A DNA stretch of 64,000 nucleotides, taken from Lineus longissimus (lineage: Eukaryota > Nemertea > Pilidiophora > Heteronemertea > Lineidae). Where the stretch lies: contig NC_088308.1 of NCBI RefSeq assembly GCF_910592395.1, positions 8,757,001 to 8,821,000 on the forward strand, written 5' to 3'. The translations under genes were made by a program, and so were the position numbers. This document shows positions 11,056 to 23,040 of the stretch, piece by piece. The notes beneath the pieces are model-generated. The model was not told the origin of the DNA. It saw nothing but the letters and a program-made list of their open reading frames with translations, and searched no databases. How positions within the stretch are numbered: the stretch's first letter is position 1; each line of letters begins with the position of its first letter.

Positions 11056-14000
11056 GAGTAATAAGTATGATTTTTTTTAAATGAACGGTATACACAAACA
11101 TATTATGAATAACTCGTGCGTTAAAAGCTCTCAATGCCATGAAGGATAATCAGCCAACAAAATTGCTGATACATATGCTAAAAAAACACATTTGAATATT
11201 TTCTGCGCCATGTAGTTTGTGAAATATCGCGTGAAGTAGGTGTTGAAAATAATATGAGCTAGACTGTACATTCCCCTAATCCTTGGAGGCGACACGATGC
11301 GGGTTCCGCTGCGTTTCTTTTCTAAATTGGATGGGTACACATTGTAAAATCAGCCTGAGAGTACCCTCATATCAGAAATGTCGTCAGTGATTTTTTTGTA
11401 CATTCGTATCGTTTCAGGCAACATGTGGTATTAATTTAGTTCGGTCGGTTTTTTTGTTATTGCCATCTGCTTAGTTTCTCTCTCTGGCTGAATGAGGTTG
11501 ACACTCCGAAAAAAACAACACACATTATTTCGACACAAAGGGAAATGCATGGGGGGCGTAAAACATTGTCCCGCTGGTGACGTCATAAACTCATGATATC
11601 GGCGGAAAAATTGCCGTTGATTAAGTTTGTTGTCATATGATCATTCAAATGAAACCCCATATCATATCTCGCAGTCTTCGACCAAAAAACTACTCGTATC
11701 GCAACCAAAAAGTATACATGACGGTATCTTTGAGAATAACGCAGGGGTCATGTCCGTGATATCCGATACTTAATTTCCGTTTCCATATTCTTGCCGACAT
11801 CTTTTCTCAGAATATCGATGCCGTTAACACTATACGGCATGCCGAGACAGGCTCAGATAATCTGAGTCTACATAGTACAAACTGTTTCCGGTCTATCAAA
11901 TAGTTTATCACGCAAATCAGCGAGATGGCTTGTATAACTTAACCTTGGCATGAAAAGAGGGTCAGGACCGCCTTTTGGTTCGGATAAAAATTTGACTTGG
12001 TTTTTTGCATGGAGAGCATAATCAATGTAACAGTTGAAAGTACCCATGGAAAAAGTTTCAGGCCCCATAATAATCTGGCGGGTTAGGGTATATACATTTG
12101 TAGTTAGTTCTATCAGAGTCTTTTAAACTTATCAAAAAACTCCGGTACTACAGGAATTCTATTGTGTATCAATTGTATGAGGGAAAATGATTCTGGGCCA
12201 CTCTGTATATAGGCCATGACCGTCATAATAGCACTGAGATTAAAGCGCATAATTAAATCCTTTGTTACCCATTACATTCTATCAAAGGGCAATCCAAACT
12301 TCTACATGTACCGGCCAGCGTTTCATCACCTCTTCGATATCCTCGATGAAGTGAAGCCAAAAAAGTACAATAGAATTGGTGGTAGTTTAGAGTGTTAATT
12401 TCATTACCATAGGTTTGCCTCTGATTGAGACGCGCAACACGATCACCAAAGCGCTTTTCTGAAAGATCTATAGAATTACAGCGACTGAGGAAATTGCGAA
12501 AAATAACAACGCACTTCGAGAAGACGTCACCCGTGCCGATTAATTGGCGTATATATAGTACATCAACCAACCCATCACATCAGCTGTGGTTCAATATAAT
12601 GATTTTGATATTAATTAATGATAATATCATAATTTCTATTATTATTATTATTATTATCTAAAGCGCAATATTATATTCCAGATGAATTGACAATATAAAT
12701 CGAACTTGATTCAAAAACCAGCATGGGTTTTAGGATCTATTTCGAGTATCACTCCGCGAGTGCAGGGAGATGCGCTTTGGTACATCATTGAAAAATGAGT
12801 AATGCCCCAGTCAATCCCCCACTGCTTCCGACTGTCAGGAGACAAGACCACTAAAGAATATTCATAGGTTGGAGGGTCGAGGCCTATCTATTAGACGAGT
12901 GCATGTTTTTAACTCTCAAGTACATATTTGGAGAGGTATTGAAAAAATATTTGTTGTGGCAAGTCTACAGATATAAAGAAATTATTGATGAAAAAATTAA
13001 TTTCGAATTTTGCTAATTGGGTAATAGGGGGCGTGTTTTGAGATTTTTCTGCCAGTTGGCTGAAAAGAGTGGAAATATCAATGTCTGTCTAATTTGTCGA
13101 TTATCAAAAAAATTTCCGTGGTCAACTACCAGTTTATTTTTCACCATTTACTTGCCCGACTGTCCGGAATATCATATTAAAATTTCAGATTCACAACCCC
13201 ACGCAGTATTTGATGCGTCGCGGTCAAACATTGACAATTTAACTGCTAAAAGGCTTAAAAAATCAATTGTGGTCTTGTCTCTCAGCTCATTTCGTCAGCC
13301 TCAGCGGACTACTCATTTTCGTCGTGACGGGCGAACTAAAATTTCGTCGTGCTGCCATCTGTGCCCCGCATTTACCAGTCGCCGCCTCGTCAAGTTTTCC
13401 GTATCCTTGATGAAGTGAAACCCTAGGAGTGCGATAGAATTAGCGGCACCCTATTTTTGATTGCATTCCAATGGGTTTACTTCTGATTGAGACATCGAGC
13501 ATGTGAGAACCCAGCTGCGAAAACATCATGGCCGACTTCGATTGGAACTCGAGTATATGTAGAACACGAGTCCCTTGAGTTACAATCGAAGTGCAAAATC
13601 TACCCGGGTTGCCAAACTCTAAAAGCAAAATGACGGTACCAGTGGCGCTATCCAGCCCGACTAACCCTCCGGGGTTGGTCGGGCGGGTAGGAAGAAATCT
13701 CAGTTTGGCTCAAGATGGCACAAACTCGGAGTATTATTCTTCAAAAGGCATGCCCCTTCTATCTCGCAAATCGATTCCAAACCTGCGTAAGCATGTGCAG
13801 TATTTGATCCGTGAGAGAATGAAATCTGCTCTACCCAACACTCCCTGGGTATGTCGAATCGATGTTGGCCCACGTTCTTTTTGAGTGGTTGCCATGAAAG
13901 ATGCGAGTTAACACGTGGATAACCGAATTTGCTAACGATCGTATGGTGAATTAGATCGTACCAATCAGGTGAGGCTACGCCGACAATTATACGCTTGAAG

Positions 14001-14970
14001 AACCAGCCGATAATGATGTTGACTACAAGTTCCTTCTTCGTATAAACTCACCAAAAGGGAGGTTTCGCATTACTCACGACTTACGACTTACGAATACGAA
14101 AGATTTTGAAAATCTCACGTTTAGGCTATCTTTGAACGAAGCATTGTTGCAAGTACGAACTACGAAGGTCTGTCGTGTAATCACGTCCTGTGCTTTTCAT
14201 GCACACGACACTCCTAAATCATCTTTTGTACTAAGTTGTACAAGGAACCGGGGGGATTTTAAATCGTCAATAAAGTGCATTTACATACTTCATACTTCGT
14301 CGTTCGTAGCTCTTCGTAAGGATAGCGAAACCTGCCTATTACCAATCTGGCGAAGCTTTTACAAAGTTGAAGTTTAAGTTGCACCATCCAGGAAGTTGCA
14401 CCATCCTAGACAATTTGGATAGTAAAAGTGGGATCAAACTCTTCGTATTTGAAAGAACCTGCATTGGCATTCCATTATTATGTGCGAGATCAAACTGTGA
14501 TAAATCAACCCTAAATCAAAGGGCTTGCTCACAAGCATTGGTCAAACTACAGTGCAATTCTTCAATCCTGTTATCATAGTAGAGCTGAAGTGGTATAGCA
14601 TCATCAGAAGATGATACTCCTGCTAGCAGTAATTAGCTGAACGGTCGTACCCAATGTTAGTGCGATGATATACATTGGCCAAATTACTGGTTTGGTCCAT
14701 CGTCACGCAGATACTAGTCTCTACAAGTGATTGGTAGTCGTCTTTAGCCATGTACATGTTCACATGTAGCGGTGAACCGGCGGTGGTTGTCAGAGGTAAA
14801 TTTATCACGCCCGCCCTTGGGGTTGCGGACGGACATATAGGGCCGTGTCGGCTTGGAAAGTCGTAAATCTAGTACAGCTGGCCGATACCACACCATTCAA
14901 TGACTGTTGAAGGTGTGTGACTCCATGTCTAGGGAGGCTACAAGTTTCGACTATGATCTTACATCATCGA
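11056..14970. other. Gene-free stretch with one diverged repeat pair
   Basis: About 12,330-12,440 and 13,390-13,500 are similar (GATGAAGTGAA..C and GATAGAATTRG.GG blocks), a dispersed repeat. An AT-rich run with (ATT)n lies at 12,600-12,660. The 133-codon ORF at 13,017 and others show no family signature. Confidence 0.35.
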
Positions 14971-15029
<59 letters not shown>

Positions 15030-15039
15030 CCATCATCAT
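14971..15039. repeat. (CAT)n microsatellite
   Basis: About 23 near-perfect CAT units, with a single CAC interruption near the right end. Confidence 0.97.
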
Positions 15040-15841
15040 AAATGTTCAGCTTTCTGGTCGTTTACTATTAACCGCTATACTTTTTCCTTCTTCCCAGGAG
15101 GGGAGGGGGACAATTATGCTATCTGTTCCTAATATATTACTTCAAAGTACTTTGTCTTGCACCTTTTCCATTTCCAGTCACATTGTAGGTCACAATGATG
15201 GTATCTTGTTCCAAGGACTTCATCCCCTGTGACTAAGAACCCTTCCACACCGGCAACTCGCATCCACTTTTTACAGACCAGTTTCTCAAACCTCAAACTT
15301 CGACGATAATACACTAAACTTCTGCCTCTCGAACCACCAATGTAACTCTAAACATCGTGATTGCTTTGCGTTTTTCTTGTGCTTTCAATTCAATTTGTCT
15401 GTTGAATCTTCGCTATCAAAGGAGCCATTGAAATAAGACCCCCGAGAGGTACCCTAGCGTCTAATCAGATATCGATCCCGCCAAGATCATCAGAGGAAGA
15501 TCGGCACGCTAACGCCTTGAAGCCAACAGAGTGCTGCCTGATTAAGCCACCAGAAACGACTCTTTCAGATTCCATTTTCGTGAATAAGCACTTGTGAAAT
15601 TAAATGGTCCAGGGACCATGTGCTCACCTTGGGCAATGTAATGCATGTCATTTGCAGTGGATATGGGGAGAACAGTTTCTGGCTAGTTTCACCAGTTTTG
15701 ATTCCATTGAATTAATATCATTCTTCTCGGCTCAATGGCACAAAAAAGATTACCGGTACCATCTAAGTATAGCTTTTTGGTCATAAAGGGTTATTGAAGA
15801 GTGTACATGTCACATGGAAATTGGTTGACATCTGTTCAACA

Positions 15842-16132
15842 GTTTAAGAGTACTAGGACTTCGTTGGATTTCCAAGATGGCGGCCTGGCCGCCATATTTG
15901 TCATGGGATTTGACTAAAAATTAGGGATGTTGATAAGAGTACATAGATACATAATCGCATTAAGTTTGGTTGCAATCCGATCATTAGTTTCGGAGAAATA
16001 GGACTTTGTTTAATTTTCAAGATGGCCGCCTGGCGGCCATATCATGAAACTTGCTCCGCTTACGTATGAAGACGGACGACGAAGGACGCCGACGGACGCC
16101 ACGGTATCGTATAAGCTCTCCTGAGGTGAGCT
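15842..16132. repeat. Dispersed repeat family E (GACGGACGAC...GGTGAGCTAA end)
   Basis: This copy contains AAGATGGCGGCCTGGCCGCC, then a second AAGATGGCCGCCTGGCGGCC. It ends with GACGGACGACG, CACGGTATCGTATAAGCT and GGTGAGCTAA. The same end occurs at 17,454 and 30,312. A conserved 3' end with no TIR suggests a retroposed or rolling-circle type. Confidence 0.75.
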
Positions 16133-16999
16133 AATAATCTGATTGATGCTAAAGCGAAATATCGATATCAGTGCTAATTGACCATTTATTTATTCTTCCA
16201 AATATCACGAAATGACAACTTCATGTTCTCAAAATATCAACATTTTTTGAAAATTTTCTTGATGACATGGAAGACAATGTCACTCTGACTACTGAACCAA
16301 GATATCGATATCAATGGTCGATGTATTTGACTGAAATTCTAAAAGGCCTTAGTCACAGTATATCATTGTTTCTAATACAAAATACATTACGCCTCGTTTT
16401 GATCGGAGCGGTCTTGGTATCGTAACCAATGACCGCCTGGGTAGGTATAAAATCTGAATTTTAGCAGACGAATTATTTTCACCAGGAAGCAACGACTCAG
16501 CCCCACAAAACAATGTCAAGAACACGAGATTTTGAAGTATTCCCCGATATTGGGATTTGTGAAGTAGGGAGGATACCCGAGGACTCTTTCGAGGTCGTCA
16601 GTCAGGATTCAGAAGAGGTCAAAGACGAGGAAATGGTAGAAATCGAGCTAGCAGAAGCAAGAGCCTCGGGAAATCACGACACTTGACTGGGAATTCCCTT
16701 GCTGCGTGACGTCATCTTCACAAGCAACAATATGGCGGAGTTCCGGACACCAGGCTGGATCATTCTTTGACGAAAACGGAACATATATACCTTTCAAATC
16801 GTATTTAATTTGTTTAATTTTGAAACCTTTTAGAACCTCAAATTACGTCCAAAACCCTCGGCGAAGCGCCTCGGGTTTTGGACTGCATTTTCGGTCTACC
16901 CGAGCGGTCTTGATTATACAACCAATGACCGCCAGCTCGGTATTAATTCCTTAGATCAAGGATGTTGTAGAAGTACATATATATACCATCACGTGGAAT
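16133..16999. other. Gene-free stretch with a paired GC-motif
   Basis: GAGCGGTCTTG...CAATGACCGCC appears at about 16,406-16,437 and again at about 16,900-16,932, each a short imperfect hairpin. No gene is supported. Confidence 0.4.
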
Positions 17000-17454
17000 T
17001 TGGTTGCAATCCGACTTTGTTTAATTTTCAATTTTCAACTGTCTGGCGGCCATATTTGAAGTCGGAGCGGGAAAAATTTTGGGGGTAGAATAGAGGGTCG
17101 CTGGATATATGTCCTCACAAGTTTAGAACCTTCTAGCTCAAATGGAAACTAAACGTGCCACCTATCGGTGATTTAGTGAACTTTGACCCCTGTGACCTTG
17201 AAAAGAAGGTCAACTCAAAAACCCGGGTGATATGTCATTTAACCTTATTAGATACACCCACCATAAAAATTTCGTCACTCTGCGTACAACCATTAGCTTC
17301 AAAAAGGCAAAAAATTATTTCCAACATGGCCGCCTGGAGGCCAGAAAGTAGTCCAAAGCTACCATCACACCAAGTTTTAGCCATCTTGCCGACGGACGAC
17401 GACCTCGGACGACAGACTCCACGGTATCGTATAAGCTCCCCAGAGGTGAGCTAA
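17000..17454. repeat. Dispersed repeat family E, second copy
   Basis: It contains TTGACCCCTGTGACCTTGAA, AAGAAGGTCAA and the terminal run ACGGACGACGACCTCGGACG...GAGGTGAGCTAA. It is similar to 15,842-16,132 and the large copy at 29.1 kb. Confidence 0.75.
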
Positions 17455-17760
17455 AAACAGATGGATATATGGATTCGTTCTGTTATTTGATTAAAATTTG
17501 CTTCTTTTAACCAGAGTCATTCAAACAAAGATTTTTTATTTGAAAGACTTTGTTTTAACATAGATTGGATACCAATTGGAAAGCAAGGCGTTATGATTGG
17601 GATGATCTATCGTCGGAGACAATAATAGAGAAGTTGTGCATCATTTTGACTCCGACTTCAAACTCTACACACTTGACACTTTGAACCATGTCGCATGGGT
17701 CAGAAATTCGTGTATAATGTGGGTCATTGTAGCTACGAATGTGTGTTTCCCCTCTGTCAT

Positions 17761-18420
17761 GTAATAGTAATAGCGGCATCTGTCACATCTGACTCGAGAT
17801 ACATTTTGTTGCTGTGTAGTAGCAACATTGGCATCTGTCGCATCTGAGATAAATTTTGTTGCTGTGTAATAGTAACATTGGCATCTGTCGCATCTGAGAT
17901 ACATTTTTTGCTGGGTAATAGCAACATTGGCATCTGTCGCATCTGAGATACATTTTTTGCTGGGTAATAGCAACATTGGCATCTGTCGCATCTGAGATAC
18001 ATTTTGTTGCTGTGTAATAGTAACATTGGCATCTGTCGCATCTGAGATACATTTTGTTGCTGTGTAATAGTAACATTGGCATCTGTCGCATCTGAGATAC
18101 ATTTTCTTGCTGTGTAATAGTAACATTGGTATTTGTCGCATCTGAGATACATTTTGTTGCTGTGTAATAGTAACATTGGCATCTGAGATACATTTTGTTG
18201 CTGTGTAATAGTAACATTGGCATCTGTCGCATCTGAGATACATTTTGTTGCTGTGTAATAGTAACATTGGCATCTGTCGCATCTGAGATACATTTTGTTA
18301 CTGGGTAATAGTAACATTGGCATCTGTCGTATCTGAGATACATTTTGTTGCCGTGTAATAGTAACATTGGCATCTGTCGTATCTGAGATACATTTTGTTG
18401 TTGTGCGATGTTAACATTAG
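17761..18420. repeat. 50-bp minisatellite, about 13 copies
   Basis: The unit TTTGTTGCTGTGTAATAGTA + ACATTGGCATCTGTCGCATC + TGAGATACAT is repeated head to tail with few changes. One short unit (near 18,180) lacks the CTGTCGCAT part. Because 50 is not a multiple of 3 and the unit has no minus-strand stop in any frame, all three minus frames stay open for about 190-205 codons. This is a consequence of the repeat and not evidence for a protein. Confidence 0.95.
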
Positions 18421-18900
18421 CCCATTCAAATAGGCTCTATTGTGGGCTTGTCGATCTGTATGGTTATATCGGCACCTGTCACCTCTGGAAAGCATTGTTA
18501 CGGGAACATAGTCATCCGGCTCATCTGAGATGTAATTACGTCAACTCTCAGATATGTTGTTGTGTGAATTGCTAAAAAATGTTGCCATTGCACAAACAAA
18601 ACACTTGATTTCAAATAAAAACCTTTTGAAACCAGCGAAGTGATATTTTGCTCGTCCTCATTTCTTAACACCGCGTAGTTCCGTATCACAGATTTATCTG
18701 CTGAAGCGAATGCACCAAATGACTGGCCTCAAAATACGTATCCGTCATGTCTCATTTCATTTATATTTCATAGGTTCTGAGTTTTTTGCAAATATCTACA
18801 ATGTAGCAATAATTCGATGGAATGGGATTTTGGATGCAATTTGGCAAATGCATCTAAGGCAACAAATCTGCATAATTTCTTCACCGTTTTCTACTTTTTC

Positions 18901-19895
18901 ATGAAGATACTGGTATTTTATTGCCGTTTTGTCGTTTTTATTCTTGCAGTTTCTGCCATCAAATGCCTTCAGTGTAACTCGCTGGTGAATAAAGAATGCG
19001 AGTACGGACGGATGCCGCCGAAGGAATGCAAAGGAGAGAGTCAAAATGCCAAGTATTGCGTGAAGTATATTGGACATGTAGACAACAGTAAGAATTTTAG
19101 ATAAGCTCAATGTCGTATTTTGCAATGTTTCGGTTGCCACGTTGAATCGTTTTCTTCGTAAACCAAATTGCATGCACATTTGATTGGACAATCAATCACC
19201 AAATTTTGCTTTAAAAAGTCCCGAGTCGCTTCGGAAGACATATGCTCGAGTTTCCCACATCTAACGTCCAGCCAGATCTTTACATGGTGCACATTTCTCG
19301 GCCCGTAATGGGGGAAATTATAGGCCTTCTTTTCAAGCCACTATTGCCATTGATGCTGTTGGTCAATCAATCAAGAAAAAATTACTTCCGTCGTGGGCCT
19401 ACCAAAATGAACACATACATTGGCTGACTGTAGTGGACGTTAGGCGTGCGAAACCTGAGTATATGATGCTTGTTCAGCCATGATTGAGCAGAGGGCTTCC
19501 TGTTGGTCAAAAGGCAACAGGAACTTACACAAAATTTAATGCAATTTAAGTGTGTTGCCTCAACGTCTTTAACATTTTACCTTCCAGAGAAAATTCCAAA
19601 GATCAGTTTCCGGTACTGCAGCAAAACATTCGTGGGGGAGGAATGCAGTGACAAAAACATTGAAGGTCACGTGGTAAAGGTGTGCTATAGTACATGTGAT
19701 ACTGACGGTTGCAATGGGGAACCAGATGGGGAACGAGATCGGGAACCGGAAGTTCCCATCGCACTCACAGGTGATTCGAAAAATGACACTGACACAAGAA
19801 ATGGCGCCGCAACAAGCCGCGATGTTCTCTTTGTTTTATGCCTTGCCTTGTTTTTTTCCTTTCCCTTGAAAAGTCTTAACTCGAGCTTGCGGTGA
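18901..19895 (+). CDS. Ly6/uPAR (three-finger) domain protein, probably GPI-anchored
   Basis: Two exons are supported: 18,950-19,087 (acceptor TTCTTGCAG, donor ACA|GTAAGA) and 19,588-19,895 (acceptor CTTCCAG, stop TGA 19,893), joined in phase 1. The mature part starts IKCLQC and follows a three-finger cysteine pattern (C-x2-C, NKEC, PKEC, YC, FRYC, EEC, VCYSTC) ending DGCNG. After a polar Asp/Glu/Arg-rich linker the protein ends in a hydrophobic stretch (DVLFVLCLALFFSFPLKS), expected for a GPI-attachment signal, so a cell-surface product is likely. Two starts are possible: ATG 18,901 read straight through (MKILVFYCRF..., 164 aa), or splicing from the exon at 6,618-6,699. The strong pyrimidine-rich acceptor and the phase-1 position favour splicing. 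Precise ligand or function cannot be told. Confidence 0.8.
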
Positions 19896-21485
19896 CCACG
19901 GATCGAAAGTATTGATATATATGTAATGTTATGCACCGCCTGAAGCATCCTGGATTGGCATGTACCGCGCCATCGTCCTCGACATAACCCCTGGCTGAGG
20001 CTCTGACCAGCGTCCGCGCCCTTTTCATGACATAAAGCCATATAGATGTCCATGCACTATAGTGCCAAACATTCTCGTCAAATGCAAACTTTTTTACTTC
20101 AATCCCCCAATCTTTGCACTCACGGAGGGGATATTTTCGGATGGTCGTAATAGCCCTTGATTTCATTACAATAAGCAGTTATAGCTTCAATATGTGATTC
20201 ATGTACACTCTCGACAGTGGTTCTTAATGTTGGAGCATATCATAGGGCCGTTTCTGTCACGAAAATATAATATTCACCGCTGCAATTCATCAAGAAGCGC
20301 AACTTGAGAAAAATTTGCAAAAAGTATGGCATTTCAATTAAAGTCAGACAGCAATGTTTTTTAGACAAGGACATATTGAATAAACTCGCACCAACCTGGC
20401 CAGTACTTCGAGGTTTCTGGCCTTCGTCGTCTTGCATTCATGAATGGATACGACAAATTAGGAGTATCTGCCATGCGTGAGTTCTGCAGAGAGTATATAG
20501 ATAAACATGTGATTATTTTTTTCGCAATTGTAGTCGTGTTTTAATCAACCTTTAAGAATTGAGAGTATGTGGCAAATACCGTCATGACTCTAGGAGGATG
20601 CGTTATTAGTGCGTACTGGCGGAGTCAATACGGAGAAGTTAAAAACCAGAGGATTCATCGTATCAAGCTTCTTCCTATAAGAATGAAATGGCGTCATGTT
20701 GGCATAATCTGATTGATTGAGTCTGATACACACACGTCTCTTGCAAATAATTTTTCAAAATACACCTTAATGTCAACGTGTCTTGTTAAAATATCTCACT
20801 CCATGTATTAAACAGATTTCTTTCTACAACATGTTTGGGTCTTAGTTCTTTCGATGATCAGGAAAAGATACCGTACACCACATCCTCCACATACTGAGTT
20901 TCAGGGTTTTTTCATACTCCTGCCTCGCATACACAATATCGAGAGGCTGAGTATATTGAAAACCACTGGTGCCTGGATGCACTCTTCAAGGCTGCGCTAT
21001 CTGAGGCTCGGTGGATAACGACCTGGCGAAAGGATGACACTCTATTAACCGCAGAGATCCATGAAAGGGTACATTCTTCGACGATTTCTTCGCTTGTCTG
21101 TCAAAAAAATCTGAAAAAAACCAAGTGATTTATCCTGGAGTTATCCGTGTTCTTTCAAAACAGGAAATCATCAAAAGCCTGAGCTCCACTGCACGGGGCT
21201 GCCAAAGGAATGATAACTGATTAGGAGAAAACGCCGGAATTTTCGGAATTAATCATTCAGATGCCCAGCCTCTAGCTTGAGGACCATTGAGGATGTCATT
21301 CTTGAATGACATACCATTGGATAATGGGTCACTCAAAGAGAGTGTGGCTTTTGCACAAAGGGGATACTTCGTTATCAATTGTTATAGGCATATGGCACAC
21401 TTATCTGAAGAATTTATTTCACAAAGAGTATCATTGTTTTAGTCAAAAGTCCTTCAAGTCATTTTAAAATAGGCCTTTGTAAAAC
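19896..21485. other. Ly6 3' flank and gene-free stretch
   Basis: A polyadenylation-signal candidate lies at 20,379. Beyond it I recognise nothing. Short ORFs on both strands are without family matches. Confidence 0.4.
20379..20384 (+). terminator. Candidate polyadenylation signal AATAAA for the Ly6 gene
   Basis: This is an AATAAA about 485 bp after the Ly6 stop codon on the same strand. It would give a 3' UTR of about 0.5 kb. No other support. Confidence 0.3.
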
Positions 21486-21658
21486 GGCGTATCGCCATTT
21501 CGCCTACAATCATTTCGCCTATTCGCCTACAGCCACTTCGCCTATAACCATTTCGCCTATTACCCATGACGCCTACTAGCCATTTCGCCTACTTGTCAAT
21601 TCGCCTACTAGCCATTTTGCCTACTTGCCTTTTCGCCTACTAGCCATTTCGCCTACTT
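21486..21658. repeat. Diverged short tandem repeat (TAGCCATTTCGCCTAC)
   Basis: About eleven imperfect units of 12-17 bp with TTCGCCTA as the constant core. Confidence 0.85.
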
Positions 21659-22684
21659 TTACTGCTATTTTTGTTTTTTTATGAATTGGTAGGACTTTCT
21701 GGATATTTGTAATGAACAGAGGTGGTTTGAGGCGAATTTTTAGCTGGCAGATAGGAGTACGGTCACTATACATTAGCAGAAAATTAGTTAGTTTGCTTAT
21801 GTTGTGTGACACACTTTATAGTGACACACTTTATAGTGATCCAATTAATCCAGTAATTAATCCAGTAACCAAATTAGAGCTTCAACAACAACAAATTAGT
21901 GTATGATGATTTGGACTCTAAATGGGAAATGGGATACAAACCTCTGCAACAGTAGGCCTACATAGGGCCAAACATATATTTTTGACAGATACCAAATAAA
22001 TGTGGTGGATTTGCAAATCCTCTGCAACAGTAGGTATAAGGCCTGATAACATTTTGAACAGAAAAGGCCTTAGCCGCAGACGACACAGATAATGGAAACA
22101 AACATATTTGTAGCAAACTTTTTAAAATAATATAGTAATATAGATGATATCTTTATAAACTGTATCATTGCTTTTAGTCAAAATTGCCTAAAAAATGATT
22201 TTACGAATCTCTTCTGCAAAATCTATGAAAAACTCTGAATCTCAGGATGTAGTATTAGTTGAAGGAGAGCAACTTCAATCAACCAATGGATGGAGCAATA
22301 TCCGAAACATGATCCATTTGCCTCGATTCCAAATGAAAAGTGCATAAAGCAGAATACAGTGGGATCAAGTTCCTTGTCAACACAAATCACCTTACCATAA
22401 TATCGCTTATTTGTGTTATCGGAGGCAGACTAAGGTAATGGCTTGTATAGTACTAGTCTGAACAATAGTGTAAGTGTTATAGGAATATTTGAATTGATTT
22501 GTCAATGCATAATATTGGCTACGCTGGTCAAAATGAAATGGCCAGTGGCCAATGGCCATTGTTACAGCGAACCTGCATATCGAAAATCGGTGTAGCAAGT
22601 CATCTATCCTTAGTAGAAGTACCAATTAAAAAAAAGGATTTGGTGACGATACGGTCATTAGTGTAGGACTTACGACACTTTTTA
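21659..22684. other. Gene-free stretch
   Basis: There is a small TTTATAGTGA/CACACTTTATAGTG direct repeat near 21,808-21,840 and an ATTAATCCAGTA pair near 21,842-21,868. No exon is supported. Confidence 0.4.
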
Positions 22685-22878
22685 CGTTTTCAGCTTTGGC
22701 CCCCTGGTGGCCAAGTTAAGAACAAGATCAAACCACAATTTGGTGTAGGAGGCCATCTGACCTAGGGGGTCCATGTGTACACAATTCCAAGTTCATAGCT
22801 CCAGCGGTAAAAAAATATGCCACTGTTTTTTAAATAGGATAAGACGGACGATGGACACTGCGCCACTTATGAATTCGC
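22685..22878. repeat. Dispersed repeat family E, partial copy
   Basis: It shares GGCCCCCTGGTGGCCAA and the CCATGTGTAC...CAATTCCAAG stretch with the 29.1-30.3 kb copy, and ends in GACGGACGATGGACACTG without the GGTGAGCTAA end. Confidence 0.65.
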
Positions 22879-23034
22879 CGTACCGGTGACTCAATCATTA
22901 CATGTTAAATGCTATTTCCCCCTACTGTGGTTTAATCAAAAGTAGCTAATGCTAAGATAACAATGAAGTTGGGTGATTTAGCCAAATTCTGAAATGAAGG
23001 CAATTAAAGAGACAATTTGGATAGAATAAATCTC

Positions 23035-23040
23035 TTTATT
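23035..23040 (-). terminator. Candidate polyadenylation signal for VWA3A (minus strand)
   Basis: The minus strand reads CTCTAATAAAGAG in an AT-rich context about 2.7 kb after the VWA3A stop. Other candidates lie nearer the stop, at 24,066 and 23,709. Which is used cannot be decided. Confidence 0.2.

Noticed and set aside
13017-13418. 133-codon plus ORF
   Set aside because: No recognisable domain; overlaps a diverged repeat pair (12.3 and 13.4 kb).
17665-18373. Three long overlapping minus-strand ORFs (188-205 codons) rich in MLLLHSNKMYLRCDR-type repeats
   Set aside because: They are the same 50-bp minisatellite read in three frames; no codon bias, splice context or family supports a protein.
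21486-21658. Possible regulatory array of TTCGCCTA motifs
   Set aside because: Imperfect short tandem repeat; nothing links it to a gene.
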